This document shows positions 18,858-28,830 of a DNA stretch of 29,223 nt, in pieces (positions within the stretch are counted from its first letter, which is position 1; each line of letters begins with the position of its first letter). The translations under genes and the position numbers were made by a program. The notes below the pieces were generated by a model. The model saw only the letters and a list, made by a program, of their open reading frames with translations. It was not told the DNA's origin and did not search any database. Origin of the DNA: Phoronis australis (Eukaryota; Phoronida; Phoronidae); contig NMRA01000920.1 of the NCBI GenBank assembly GCA_002633005.1, positions 5,974 to 35,196 of the forward strand. Reading direction: 5' to 3'.

Positions 18858-19692
18858 CGTCAGTCAACTTAAAAGACAGCTGTTTTTGTCATCTAGATTT
18901 TCAGTAGACACTATGAAAATGTTGTGTGCCAAATTTCATAGTTGTGGTCTTAATATTGTAGATTTTGGAAGCAATTTTGCTTTGACTTTGCGTAAGAATT
19001 GGTGAGAATTTCATGTTTAGCCTGAGTTATGCTAGCTTTTTGGCTCTCATAGTCAGCCAAGTTTAAAGACAATTGTTTTTGTCTTGTAGATTTTCATTAG
19101 ACACTATGAATATGTTGTGTGCCAAATTTCATGGTTGTGCTCTTAATATTGTAGATTTTGGAAGCGATTTTGCTTTGACTTTGCGTAAGAATTGGTGAGA
19201 ATTTCATGTTTGGCCTGAGTTATGCTAGCTTTTTGGCTCTCATAGTCAGCCAAGTTTAAAGACAATAATTTTTGTCTTCTAGATTTTCATTAGACACTTT
19301 GAATATATTGTGTGCCAAAGTTCATGGTTGTGCTCTTAATATTGTAGATTTTGGAAGCGATTTTGCTTTGACTTTGCGTAAGAATTGGTGAGAATTTCAT
19401 TTTTGGCCTGACTTATGCTAGTTTTTTGGCTCTCACCGTCAGCCAAGTTTATAGACAATTGTTTTTGTCTTCTAGATTTTCATTAGACACTATGAATATG
19501 TTGTGTGCCAAATTTCATAGTTGTGCTCTTAATATTGTAGATTTTGGAAGCGATTTTGCTTTGACTTTGCGTAAGAATTGGTGAGAATTTCATGTTTGGC
19601 CTGAGTTATGCTAGCTTTTTGGCTCTCATAGTCAGCCAAGTTTAAAGACAATAATTTTTGTCTTCTAGATTTTCATTAGACACTTTGAATAT
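18858..19692 (+). repeat. Left array of 193-bp tandem repeats, cut by the gap
   Basis: Unit starts (around GTCAGCCAAGTTTAAAGAC) lie at 18858, 19051, 19244, 19437 and 19630, exactly 193 bases apart. The fifth unit runs into the N stretch. Units carry TTTTTGTCTTCTAGATTTTC, GTGTGCCAAATTTCAT and GCTAGCTTTTTGGCTCTCAT. The first copy is the most divergent. Confidence 0.92.
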
Positions 19693-20343
19693 NNNNNNNN
19701 NNNNNNNNNNNNNNNNNNNNNNNNNNNNNNNNNNNNNNNNNNNNNNNNNNNNNNNNNNNNNNNNNNNNNNNNNNNNNNNNNNNNNNNNNNNNNNNNNNNN
19801 NNNNNNNNNNNNNNNNNNNNNNNNNNNNNNNNNNNNNNNNNNNNNNNNNNNNNNNNNNNNNNNNNNNNNNNNNNNNNNNNNNNNNNNNNNNNNNNNNNNN
19901 NNNNNNNNNNNNNNNNNNNNNNNNNNNNNNNNNNNNNNNNNNNNNNNNNNNNNNNNNNNNNNNNNNNNNNNNNNNNNNNNNNNNNNNNNNNNNNNNNNNN
20001 NNNNNNNNNNNNNNNNNNNNNNNNNNNNNNNNNNNNNNNNNNNNNNNNNNNNNNNNNNNNNNNNNNNNNNNNNNNNNNNNNNNNNNNNNNNNNNNNNNNN
20101 NNNNNNNNNNNNNNNNNNNNNNNNNNNNNNNNNNNNNNNNNNNNNNNNNNNNNNNNNNNNNNNNNNNNNNNNNNNNNNNNNNNNNNNNNNNNNNNNNNNN
20201 NNNNNNNNNNNNNNNNNNNNNNNNNNNNNNNNNNNNNNNNNNNNNNNNNNNNNNNNNNNNNNNNNNNNNNNNNNNNNNNNNNNNNNNNNNNNNNNNNNNN
20301 NNNNNNNNNNNNNNNNNNNNNNNNNNNNNNNNNNNNNNNNNNN
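19693..20343. other. Assembly gap (651 N)
   Basis: Unknown bases within the left 193-bp array. The true length may differ, because assemblers often break in such arrays. Confidence 0.98.
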
Positions 20344-20472
20344 TTTATTGACAACACATACCATTTTGATGACGATTTGCAAGTAACGAAGACATCAAAA
20401 CAAAATTGTCAAATTAGATACTTATACCCTACCTATCTTGACTCTGCGCTTAATGCAGGCATCAAACTACCT
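20344..20472 (+). CDS. Exon-like open frame at the right edge of the gap
   Basis: Forty-three codons open from the gap edge, with protein-like composition (IDNTYHFDDDLQVTKTS, then IRYLYPTYLDSALNAGIKLP). They end at a donor-like CCT|GTATGT at 20473 in phase 0. If read through, the frame stops at 20493. The start is hidden by the gap. No family recognised. It may be an internal exon of the element's own gene; no phase-matched next exon was found. Confidence 0.35.
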
Positions 20473-20933
20473 GTATGTAAAATTCCTTCTTAGCACTTCA
20501 CTTATTCTTTTGAAAGGAGCATAATAAAGTTTATCTTATCTTTATAGCACTTTTCATACAAAGTTTTCGATTTTGCTAATTGGGAGGGGCTATCATCAAA
20601 CTAGCAAGAGTAAAACAATTGGATGGCGGTGACAGAAGATTTTCAGTCTGCATAACCTCTTTAGCTGGCTAAAAGCTAATATAGAATTGTTTGGTTTAAT
20701 CCCATGTATTCTTATTTCACAGAGGTTTAAGTAACTTACAAACATTTTCGAATAAGGTATGTAAGGATTCTCTCTGAAGCAAGATCGCCACTCAAGATTT
20801 CGAGGTTCCTGTTGGCAGCGTTACCACAAAGAAATGTTGTCATAATTCAATTTTCGTATTTTAGCCAGCGACATAACGGGAACATCCAGTTGTAAAATGA
20901 TGTAAGTCACTGCTTTTTATTTTTTTCATTTAG

Positions 20934-21428
20934 TCATATAGCCCATACTGGGCCTGAGGATCTTTTCAAGTTCATATATAACGTCGGCTCAGTTGCGCGA
21001 TTAGCAGTTGCGATGTACATTGTGTGTGTTACATTGAAGATTTTACGGAGAAATGTAAGAAGGGCGTAACCAAGCATTTGCAGCAAGTGTAATCAAGTGT
21101 CTACCATTCTTGTGTCCTCTGTCCTGTACAGGTAAAACCTGGCAGGACACGACAAGAAAGCAGATTAATTGAATACATTGCTGCGAGAGACATTCGAACA
21201 TTCTCCCAATGTAATGTTTTGGTGTCATCGGCGATTTCGGAACAATCGCAAGCTCATCGTGACCAAGTGCATCTGAATGATCAAGGTCTTCGATTGTATC
21301 GGTCATTAAAGTGCGCCATCGTGCATGCTATAAATATGGCAAGAAAGAAACCCCAAGGCCCTTTTCAGGGCCACTACATATTCCCAAAGGAACTGTTCAC
21401 TTTTTTGAGCATTTTATCTTCACTTTAA
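20934..21428 (+). CDS. Two-exon open frame inside the foldback element
   Basis: Exon 20934-21054 follows a T-rich acceptor (TTTTTTTCATTTAG) and ends at AGAAAT|GTAAGA in phase 0. A 77-bp intron with a good pyrimidine tract (CTCTGTCCTGTACAG) leads to exon 21132-21428, which is open in the same phase and closes with TAA. The first exon encodes HIAHTGPEDLFKFIYNV and a hydrophobic stretch (ARLAVAMYIVCV). The second encodes VKPGRTRQESRLIEYIAARD and, later, HRDQVHLNDQGLRLYRSL. The D-x-x-H-L-N..G motif resembles the last catalytic block of SGNH/GDSL hydrolases, sometimes found in animal transposons, but the middle of such a domain is not seen. A 37-base open piece (20865-20901) just upstream is phase-compatible, but the 32-base gap between them is too short for a usual intron. 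Confidence 0.35.
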
Positions 21429-22446
21429 CTGATCTCATTAATTGCATTACGATGCCAAGACGCCCGTGAAATATGGCAAAAACCAAATGTCTTAAAGTTT
21501 ATTGAAATTTGTGAAGCAATACATATGTATATTCCTCATTCCTCTTAATGTGTAAATCTGTAGCTGTAGTTGAAAAGTGATGGGGTGCGATTTTCTTTTT
21601 GGTTATTTTCAAAAACAAGATGTATGAGATTTACAACAAAGGCCTTTCTTAATCGTTAACCTTACGTGTTGGCAAGTCATTGTGCGTGGATGCGTTTGTG
21701 TTAAAATAATCGTCAGCTTTGTTACTGATGCGGGCGTGCACTTTTTCTTGTTCCTGTATGAACATCGATAAGAAAACATTGAAAATTTCGCCCGTTATAT
21801 GCTAAAATAGTGCGGCGATGCGGGTTTCACTAGTTTGCATTAACAGAGAAGCGCAAGGTTCAAAATGATGCGAGCGTGGACCACAACCATTTTTTCAAAA
21901 TTTCTGGCGTATCTTTAAGTCATGCAAAGAGCGCAGACCAGAACCAATATAATTTGCGACGTTAGGCTTTACTGTAACTTCTTGAAAAGACCTAGATGCG
22001 ACGAATTGCCTTGAGACGAAATTGCAATCACGCCGATACGCAACTGAACAATGCCAAACAGAAAAATCCGACTTGGAGATTTTAGGAATCAAAGTTCCAT
22101 TTCTTGCAATGAATGACTTGAGCAGGAGTTATGAATTAGCTACATTTCTTCTCAAAGTGAATACTGTTACTATGTTATCATTTTAAGGTTCCTGTACAAG
22201 ACTGAAGAAGCGTTTTCGTGAACACAGCAACACGATTGCTTACATTTCACAAGTTACCATTATCAAGAAATTTTCGGATTTCCACATTGGAACCTAAAAA
22301 GTTGTTTCGTTGACTACTAAGATAAAGTCGCAAACCTGAAAGTCGTACTAACGTGAAGGTGTAATAAACACTGTTCAATTACTACTAAATATACAATTTT
22401 TGGAAACAGTTGTTATTTTTCAGACGTCCTGGTTTGCAGAAAATGA
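21429..22446. other. Interior of the foldback element, no confident ORF
   Basis: AT-rich, with many stops in all frames. It includes an acceptor-like TTATTTTTCAG at 22413-22423 that could feed a short open frame (22424-22510). Confidence 0.4.
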
Positions 22447-22917
22447 ACACCTATTTCCCAAAAGCTACTACAACTGTCTGGGGCAAGTATCCCGCAAAAA
22501 GCCAACTCAAGTAATGTTAAGTTATTTTACAGTGAAACTTGCGTTCTACAGATTTTACCTGGCGCAATTATCGTACTTTCAATTTCGTCTTTCTCAAGAT
22601 ACCGATGGCACTGTAAAGTAGTAGTACAAGCAACGCTGTGCAATATCTTACAAGGGATGCGGACAAAGTTTTCAGCGCCTTTAATTGACGATCATTTATC
22701 AAAAATGCTGCCAACTTCAGTGAAGATCTGCTGTGGGTGCAACGCCTTTGATGACTTGGAAATTCCTTTTGTCAGTGGAGCGGCACGAAATAACGCTGTA
22801 TCAAAGGAAGATCAACAGGCTTTATTTAGCACCCAAAATAAGCTGCGCCCCCAATTTCACACCCGATCTTATTTGCCTCGTGGTGTTGCTTTCCCTGTCT
22901 GTTTTGCAATTGGCTGA
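22447..22917 (+). CDS. Open frame of ~156 codons, foldback interior
   Basis: Open from just after a TGA at 22444-22446 to TGA at 22915-22917, the longest open stretch in the single-copy core. An internal ATG at 22657 gives 86 residues. Readable parts include PLIDDHLSKMLPTSVKICCG, NAFDDLEIPFVSGAARNN and RSYLPRGVAFPVC. It also follows an acceptor-like TTCTACAG at 22551, which could make 22552-22917 a terminal exon joined to 22424-22510 in phase 0, but the intervening 41 bases are short for an animal intron. No family recognised; it could be the 3' part of the transposase gene. Confidence 0.3.
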   Translation, partial: TPISQKLLQLSGASIPQKANSSNVKLFYSETCVLQILPGAIIVLSISSFSRYRWHCKVVVQATLCNILQGMRTKFSAPLIDDHLSKMLPTSVKICCGCNAFDDLEIPFVSGAARNNAVSKEDQQALFSTQNKLRPQFHTRSYLPRGVAFPVCFAIG

Positions 22918-22969
22918 TTGAAGTTAACTGAGTGGTCCAATTAAAAAGTCTGGTGACTGTCAGAGCACG

Positions 22970-23945
22970 TAATATTCGTATTTAAGTTTACACTGTCTGG
23001 ATAAGCCATGTCTTAACTGACTATGAGAGCATACACAATATCAAGAGCACAATCATGAAATTAAGCACACAACATATTTATAGTGTCTAATGAAAATTTA
23101 GAAGACAACAACAATTGTCTTTAAACTTGGCTGACTATGAGAGCCAAAAAGCTAGCATAACTCAGGCCAAACATGAAATTCTCGCTCATTCTTATGCAAA
23201 GTCAAAGCAAAATCGCTTCCAAAATCTACAAAATCAAGAGCACAACTATGAAATTTGGCACACATCATATTTATAGTGTCTAATGAAAATCTAAAAGACA
23301 ACAACAATTGTCTTTAAACTTGGCTGACTATGAGAGCCAAAAAGCTAGCATAACTCAGGCCACACATGAAATTCTTGCTCATTCTTATGCAAAGTCAACG
23401 CAAAATCGCTTCCAAAATCTACAAAATCAAGAGCACAATCATGAAATTTTGCCCACAACATATTAATAGTGTCTAATGAAAATCTAGAAGACAACAACAA
23501 TTGTCCTTAAACTTGGCTAACTATGAGAGCCAAAAAGCTAGCATGACTCAGGCCAAACATGAAATTCTCACCAATTCTTACGCAAAGTCAAAAAAAATCG
23601 CTTCCGAAATCTACAATATTAAGAGCACAACCATGAAATTTGGCACACAACATATTCATAGTGTCTAATGAAAGCCTAGAAGACAAAAACAATTGTCTTT
23701 AAACTTGGCTGACTATGAGAGCCAAAAAGCTGGCATAACTCAGGCCAAACATGAAATTCTCGACCATTCTCAAAGCAAAATCGCTTCCATAATCTACAAT
23801 ATCAAGAGCACGACCATGAAATTTGGTACACAACATATTCATAGTGTCTCATGAAATCTAGAAGACAAAAACAATTGTCTTTAAACTTGGCTGACTATGA
23901 GAGCCAAAATACTAGCATAACTCACGCCAAACATGACTGACAATG
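22970..23945 (-). repeat. Right array of 193-bp tandem repeats
   Basis: Reverse complement of the left inner array. The landmark CTGACTATGAGAGCC lies at 23131, 23324, 23517 (variant), 23709 and 23891, giving steps of 193, 193, 192 and 182, with small deletions in the later units. The outermost unit joins TGACAATGCACATTGTT, mirrored at ~18845 in the left arm. Confidence 0.9.
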
Positions 23946-24230
23946 CACATTGTTCTTGTTGTCGCTCACGAAGTCTGCAATTCAGCTCATCTTTCTGTGA
24001 TGCCAGGACTGCAAGGAAAGACAACAAAACAGTATTAATCAATGTGTAAATATATTAATTCATTAACATACAAGACAAATGCCGTTATTTTTTACTTACT
24101 TACAGAAATTGTTTAAACTGAAGCTGAACTATAATACTTACATAAGTCTCAGAACCATTTCAGAAGAAATTTGTGCAATATTGGTACTCTCGTGGATGCA
24201 TTATTGAGTTTCGTATCTGTTCAGTTAGAT

Positions 24231-24383
24231 TCTAATTCATGTTTGTCCACCTTGAATGACCTATGTTTACCATGCACATACATGTAGTTGTACAATTCGA
24301 ATTTACCAACCCCATCAGCAGCACGGCAGTCAGTGTCTACATCTACGATGTCTTTTATGGAATGCACTTGAGGTCTCTGCCAC
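24231..24383 (-). CDS. Exon-like block in the right arm, copy 1
   Basis: Reverse-strand partner of 18425-18679. Acceptor TTTATTTTCAG is followed by G TGG CAG AGA, then GVGKFELYNYMYVHGKHRSF, ending at TGA 24233-24231. The frame is shared with the left-arm block over its first two thirds, then stops earlier. Confidence 0.3.
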
Positions 24384-24484
24384 CTGAAAATAAAATGTTT
24401 AAATTGAACTTAAACTACAATTAGACATATCAACCCTCATCCTTTTTCCAGATGAAATTTGTTTGCCCTGAACTTTACTATCAA

Positions 24485-24815
24485 AGTTAGCACTGAACTA
24501 TTGTGTTCGTTAGTGTTACATGATCCCATGGATTAGGCCTATTATCATTTATTTCTCTTAACTGTTCAGTTAGATCATAAATCATGTTTGTCCATCTTGA
24601 ATGACTTACGTTTACACCACAGCACCCAGTGTCTACACATCTACGATGTGTTTTATGCATTGCACTTGAGGTCTCTGCCATCTGAAAATAAAATTGAAGT
24701 TGAACTATAGTTAGACATATCATCTCTCATCCTTTTTTAAGATGAAATTTGTTCACCCTGAACTTCAATATTACTATCAAAGTTAGCACTGAACTGTTGT
24801 GCTCATTATCTATTA
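24485..24815 (-). repeat. Duplicated copy of the exon-like block in the right arm
   Basis: Repeats the 24130-24480 segment, including the acceptor (AG near 24682) and GCAGAGACCTCAAGTGCA, with an early stop and internal deletions. The left arm has only one copy, so the duplication happened after the arms formed or was lost on the left. Confidence 0.6.
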
Positions 24816-24825
24816 TCACTTATCA

Positions 24826-25600
24826 TTCGATAAAGCAGTCAGAAATGGCTGTGGATGCATTATTGGACAGAGATGGTATTGCACAATACTGCAACCATCT
24901 ATCGTATAGAGCAGTCAGAAGTGGCCGTGGATGCACTATTGGACAGAGATGTTATTGCACAATAGTGCATCCAACTATCGGATAAAGAAGCCAGAAGTGG
25001 CTGTGGATGCATTATTGGACAGAGATGTTGTTGCACAATAGTGCATCCATCTATTGGATAAAGCAGTCAGAAGTGGCCGTGGATGCACTATTGGACAGAG
25101 ACGTTGTTGCACAATAGTGCATCCATCTATCAGATAAAGCAGCCAGAAGTGGCTGTGGATGCATTATTGGACAGAGATGTTGTTGCACAATAGTGCATCC
25201 GTCCATTCGATAAAGCAGTCAGAAGTAGCTATGGATGCATTATTGGACAGAGATGGTATTGCACAATACTGCAACCATCTATCGTATAGAGCAGTCAGAA
25301 GTGGCCGTGGATGCACTATTGGACAGAGATGTTATTGCACAATTGTGCATCCATCTATCGGATAAAGCAGCCAGAAGTGGCTGTGGATGCATTATTGGAC
25401 AGAGATGTTGTTGCACAATAGTGCATCCATCTATTGGATAAAGCAGTCAGAAGTGGCCGTGGATGCATTATTGGACAGGTGTGTTATTGCACAATACTGC
25501 ATCCACCTATCAAATAAAGCAGTCAGAAGTGGCTGTGGAAGACAGGTGTGTTACTGCACAATATTGCGTTCACCCATCTGATAAAGCACCGGAAAGTGGC
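24826..25600 (-). repeat. Right array of 76-bp tandem repeats (about 9-10 units)
   Basis: Reverse complement of the left array. The landmark GTGGATGCAYTATTGGACAG recurs from 24851 to 25459 in eight steps of exactly 76 bases, followed by a degenerate unit near 25535. It has about half as many units as the left arm. Confidence 0.92.
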
Positions 25601-26184
25601 TAAGGTGTCCCACTATGCCCAAAAACCTGGAAAGGTATTTACAACAACGTCAGTTTGATGCTTTGCCTTTAGTCAGTGTGAGGCATAGTTTGCCAAAATT
25701 CTATCCTATAACTCTCAGGAGGTACACCGTCTCTTGTCAGATAGAGACGGTGGTCAGGGTCTCAGCTCACGGCTGAAGTGAAGTACCAGTGTAATTCGTA
25801 GTCCCGAATGTCATACCATGCAGTATATAGTGTATTAGAGCATTTTAGAGACTATCAGAACCCGAGGACGAGCTCACATAGGCTTCCCTGCCAGTGCAAG
25901 CCAACAAAATCTCCTACATTTGTACATTTAGAAATAATTCAAGCTCAACACTCCTTGAAAGATACTCACACACATCAGTGACATTTCCCTTTATCTCTTT
26001 TTTCCATAATAAACAACATAAGCGGCACAAATGATGCTTTTATAATAAGTCGAATAACCAGCGGACTGCTTGGATGCACTATTGCGCAAAAACCGGAAGC
26101 CGAAAAACTAGCGCATGCGCAGAATACGCAAACCAGCTCAGGATGCATTATTGGACAGGATGCATTATTGGACACGACACCGGC
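25601..26184 (-). repeat. Right outer inverted repeat with tip boxes
   Basis: Mirror of 16152-16752. Boxes GGATGCAYTATTG lie at 26072, 26141 and 26158. The two outermost are 14 and 31 bases from the tip, exactly as on the left. Confidence 0.8.
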
Positions 26185-26202
26185 TTCCAGAGTCGTAAGG
26201 AG

Positions 26203-26436
26203 ATGATCCCGAGTTTGATAACGTTTAAGACCATTAGATCGCAAAATATTCCAAAATATCTGGTCGATTTGGAAGAAGTTTCCAAAGAAGGCAGTTTTAA
26301 ACTTACATTAATTTGTACTAAACAGACATCCACGCTGAGTCCTATGATAGCAAGAATCAACCATGAACACAACCTAGTCCCACGCATGCGCGGAAAACCG
26401 CATGAGATCGAAGTCGGTATTCCAGTTCAAGAGTAG
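26203..26436 (+). CDS. Hypothetical ORF next to the foldback element (77 aa)
   Basis: From the first ATG outside the element the frame reads MIPSLITFKTIRSQNIPKYL, then VDLEEVSKEGSF and HEIEVGIPVQE, to TAG. The frame also continues upstream into the transposon tip, which is probably accidental. The composition is protein-like. It may be a host exon adjoining the insertion, or chance. Confidence 0.22.
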   Translation: MIPSLITFKTIRSQNIPKYLVDLEEVSKEGSFKLTLICTKQTSTLSPMIARINHEHNLVPRMRGKPHEIEVGIPVQE

Positions 26437-26795
26437 CTGCAGCATAGACGTACTTGCTGGTCCTCTACGTGCCTAGCCAGCTGGCTACTGACCACCTAAT
26501 GGCACGCAGGGAACCAGCAAGCATGGACATGTTAATGCTGTGATGTTTATGATCTGCAGTTTTATGATAGGAACAACCAAAAATTTTCCAGCTATAATGT
26601 TTGTATTAATCCACTGAAGACTTCAGTCTTGTTTGCAAGAAAGTGATTTTGAAATCTATTGTATACGATGTCATTTCTCTTCCTTTAACGAGTTACATTT
26701 CCGTTGACTTAGTTATCTTCGTTGACGTTACTTTCCTTCTGTTGACGCATCAGTACTGATAAAGCCTCGTTACGAGTAACGCCAGAGACGTCAGC
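26437..26795. other. No gene seen
   Basis: Several TTGACG-type short repeats near 26700-26760; GACGTCA at 26787-26793 lies just before the next ORF. Confidence 0.35.
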
Positions 26796-26942
26796 ATGAC
26801 AGAAGCCTTGCTACCAGAGTCAATAGCCGCGTTTTCCTTCATAAAGTCTAACGTTCCTAAGGACTTGGCCACTGAAAGTAGACAATGTTTTGTTGCAAAA
26901 GTTCATTGTATTTTCTTGAGGAAATTTTCATTGAGCTTCTGA
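26796..26942 (+). CDS. Short hypothetical ORF, possibly a frameshifted first exon (48 aa)
   Basis: ATG at 26796 begins MTEALLPESIAAFSFIKSNV and reaches a stop at 26942. From ~26930 the neighbouring frame reads IELLKTWPLKEEAGKNVQVH, protein-like to 27103. A frame change near 26930 would give one longer product. A GACGTCA (CRE-like) site precedes the ATG. No domain recognised. Confidence 0.22.
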   Translation: MTEALLPESIAAFSFIKSNVPKDLATESRQCFVAKVHCIFLRKFSLSF

Positions 26943-27103
26943 AAACTTGGCCGTTGAAAGAAGAAGCGGGGAAGAACGTTCAAGTCCATCAGTTTAGGAA
27001 GTACTGTCGTTTTGAAATGCATTTCTTTGTGGGGCGGATGTCGGCTCGTAAACATCCGATGTTATGTGGGCGCGTAACCGGATTCAAAATATGGGTTTGG
27101 TGA

Positions 27104-27756
27104 GATCTGGCTTTCGCCTAATCGAATGATACGAGCCTCGAAAACAGTTTGCTTAATTAAAAGATTTGCTGATCTATGTATTTATTCGAGGCATTTTGCG
27201 GCTAATTTCTCCACGATGGTTGTTTTGTAGTACTCGCACCAAAAAAGCATGCTGCAGGGGACCGGTAGGCCGACTGCTGCGCTGAAGTGCAAGTGTTTTC
27301 CGCTATTTGACACGTTACCAAGTTGTGAGCACTCCAATTACAGCCCAAGGCTCTAATTTTTGTACTCGAAATGGAGCTCGAAATTATTATTGACATTTTC
27401 CGTTCTGTTTTTTGGCCAACTCAACATAAGTGTCTGTTATTCTGTGGTCGAGTGTATTATGGTCTACGCAGACGAGCTTTCATTATGAGGTCATCATATG
27501 CAAATTGAGGATAGACAGTCATCCACGTAAATTATAATGTATAAGAACACAAGACTAGTCCGAGTCCTATTTATCAGCCCTAACCCTGTCATCAGAAAAC
27601 ACGAAAGTTACCTTTCATTGAAATAGCGTCAGTAAGATAACTTCTGCTGATGGAACCAACGGAAGATTCGGTGGTTATGGTGCACCTGAAATTGGACTTG
27701 ATATATGCATCGAGAATTAACATAACGTAACGAGTATGTATCTCCAACTTTCGATG
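27104..27756. other. No gene seen
   Basis: Only low-information open frames on the minus strand (27396-27202 and 27774-27592). Confidence 0.4.
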
Positions 27757-27985
27757 ATCGAACGAGCCCCCCATTTTTGGCTAAGTGGGCAAAAAGTCCG
27801 CCTCAGAGAAACAAAAACTACGAAAAAAAAGTAGAAAACGAGACAAAATTCCGCTAAAAAGGCAGGAACTAAGAAAAATCGAGGAATGCACAATTCGTAG
27901 CTATGAACGTACCCCGTGAATCTTATTAAACGGTACACATTCTCAAAAGTTCGAGTCCCCCATTTTTAGGGTGGGTGCGCGCACG
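27757..27985 (-). mobile_element. GC-ended MITE, copy 3, truncated
   Basis: The minus strand reads GTGCGCGCACCCACCC, then AAAATGGGGGACTCGAA, and ~180 bases later TTTTTGCCCACTTAGCC and AAAAATGGGGGGCTCG. This is the same order as copy 1 (5514-5652). The far terminal repeat is missing. The longer middle suggests copy 1 is an internally deleted version. Confidence 0.6.
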
Positions 27986-28761
27986 CATTACATGCCCATT
28001 TTACACAGATTAATCAAAGGAAGCCGGAGCTACAGCACGCATAAAAGAACCTTTTTACTGTTAATATCTGAAATTCTCGAATAACTCGAGAACAGTACGT
28101 TTTATCGAGAAACGGATAATGAGATCTACTTCCATACAAAATTGCAGCAGAATCCATCAGAGGACTGCAGAACTAGAGCTCAGCCAGACAAAAAATTGAA
28201 AAGTAGCCGTTACAGCGCCATGTTTCTACCGTTTTTACCGAGAACAAGTGGTCTTAGATTTCAACGATAGACAATGAGTTTGAATTTTATGTAGAGAAGA
28301 CGGAAAATGGAACATATAGAGCAGGTATAAACAAAAACAAGACCAACGCTGGAGCGTGAACAAGCGCCCACCGTTCATCACAAATGACATGTCTCTATGG
28401 GCTAAGGTAAGCTACATTAAGGCTACTTAACCGATATTACCACTATGACTAGGAGCAGCAGCAAAGCGTGACATGCGCCCGAAGTGCATCGCATACCGTT
28501 TCATGAATTATAATAACGTTTAAGTCACCCACTGATTGGTAGGTACAGTACTGACACACAGCTAAAAACTGCTGGTATCTCAAAGATAGCATAAACCCAT
28601 TCAAGTTTCACTTAAATATAGTTTCCAGGCCTTTTACTGGAGAGAACTCATTTTTAAAAGGAGTGGAAATTCTACCAAATGCACTGTATCTTTTGTAATG
28701 CTCCGTCAATGACAGGAGGCGGGCATTTTACGTTAACATAAAAGTCCTTATCAAGGTCAAA
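27986..28761. other. No gene seen
   Basis: AT-rich; no repeat or ORF of note. Confidence 0.4.
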
Positions 28762-28830
28762 ATGGCCACTATAGAAGGTGTGGCAGTGGCCGCCGAATCC
28801 GCTGAAGATTTAATTGTGCCGACGCAATAG
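28762..28830 (+). CDS. Very short ORF (22 aa), possible first exon
   Basis: AAAATGGCC context, reading MATIEGVAVAAESAEDLIVP to TAG. Composition is typical of the start of an intracellular animal protein. No partner exon was identified. Confidence 0.15.
   Translation: MATIEGVAVAAESAEDLIVPTQ

Larger units (their letters stand above)
16152..26184. mobile_element. ~10-kb foldback transposon with two nested tandem-array layers per arm
   Basis: The left tip GCCGGTGTCGTGTCCAATAA at 16152 is matched in reverse complement by the right tip ending at 26184. From there inward both arms contain, in order: a ~600-bp promoter-like terminal repeat, an array of 76-bp units, an exon-like block, and an array of 193-bp units. 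About 2.6 kb of single-copy DNA (20344-22970) lies between the arms. The organisation matches the foldback class known from Drosophila FB/Galileo and sea-urchin TU elements, whose long inverted repeats contain internal tandem repeats. No target-site duplication is seen next to the tips (CCACG left, TTCCA right). A 651-base gap interrupts the left inner array. The arms differ in copy number and bear many substitutions, so this is not a brand-new insertion. Confidence 0.85.

Noticed and set aside
19642-20386. Long ORFs spanning the N run on both strands
   Set aside because: Artefact of unknown bases being read as open codons.
20865-20901. 37-base exon joined to 20934
   Set aside because: Phase-compatible and with canonical borders, but the implied 32-base intron is below normal animal intron size.
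24749-25581. Chain of overlapping 64-78-codon ORFs with MHYWTE..LLHN repeats
   Set aside because: They are translations of the 76-bp satellite. 76 is not a multiple of three, so the frame shifts each unit; no protein is implied.
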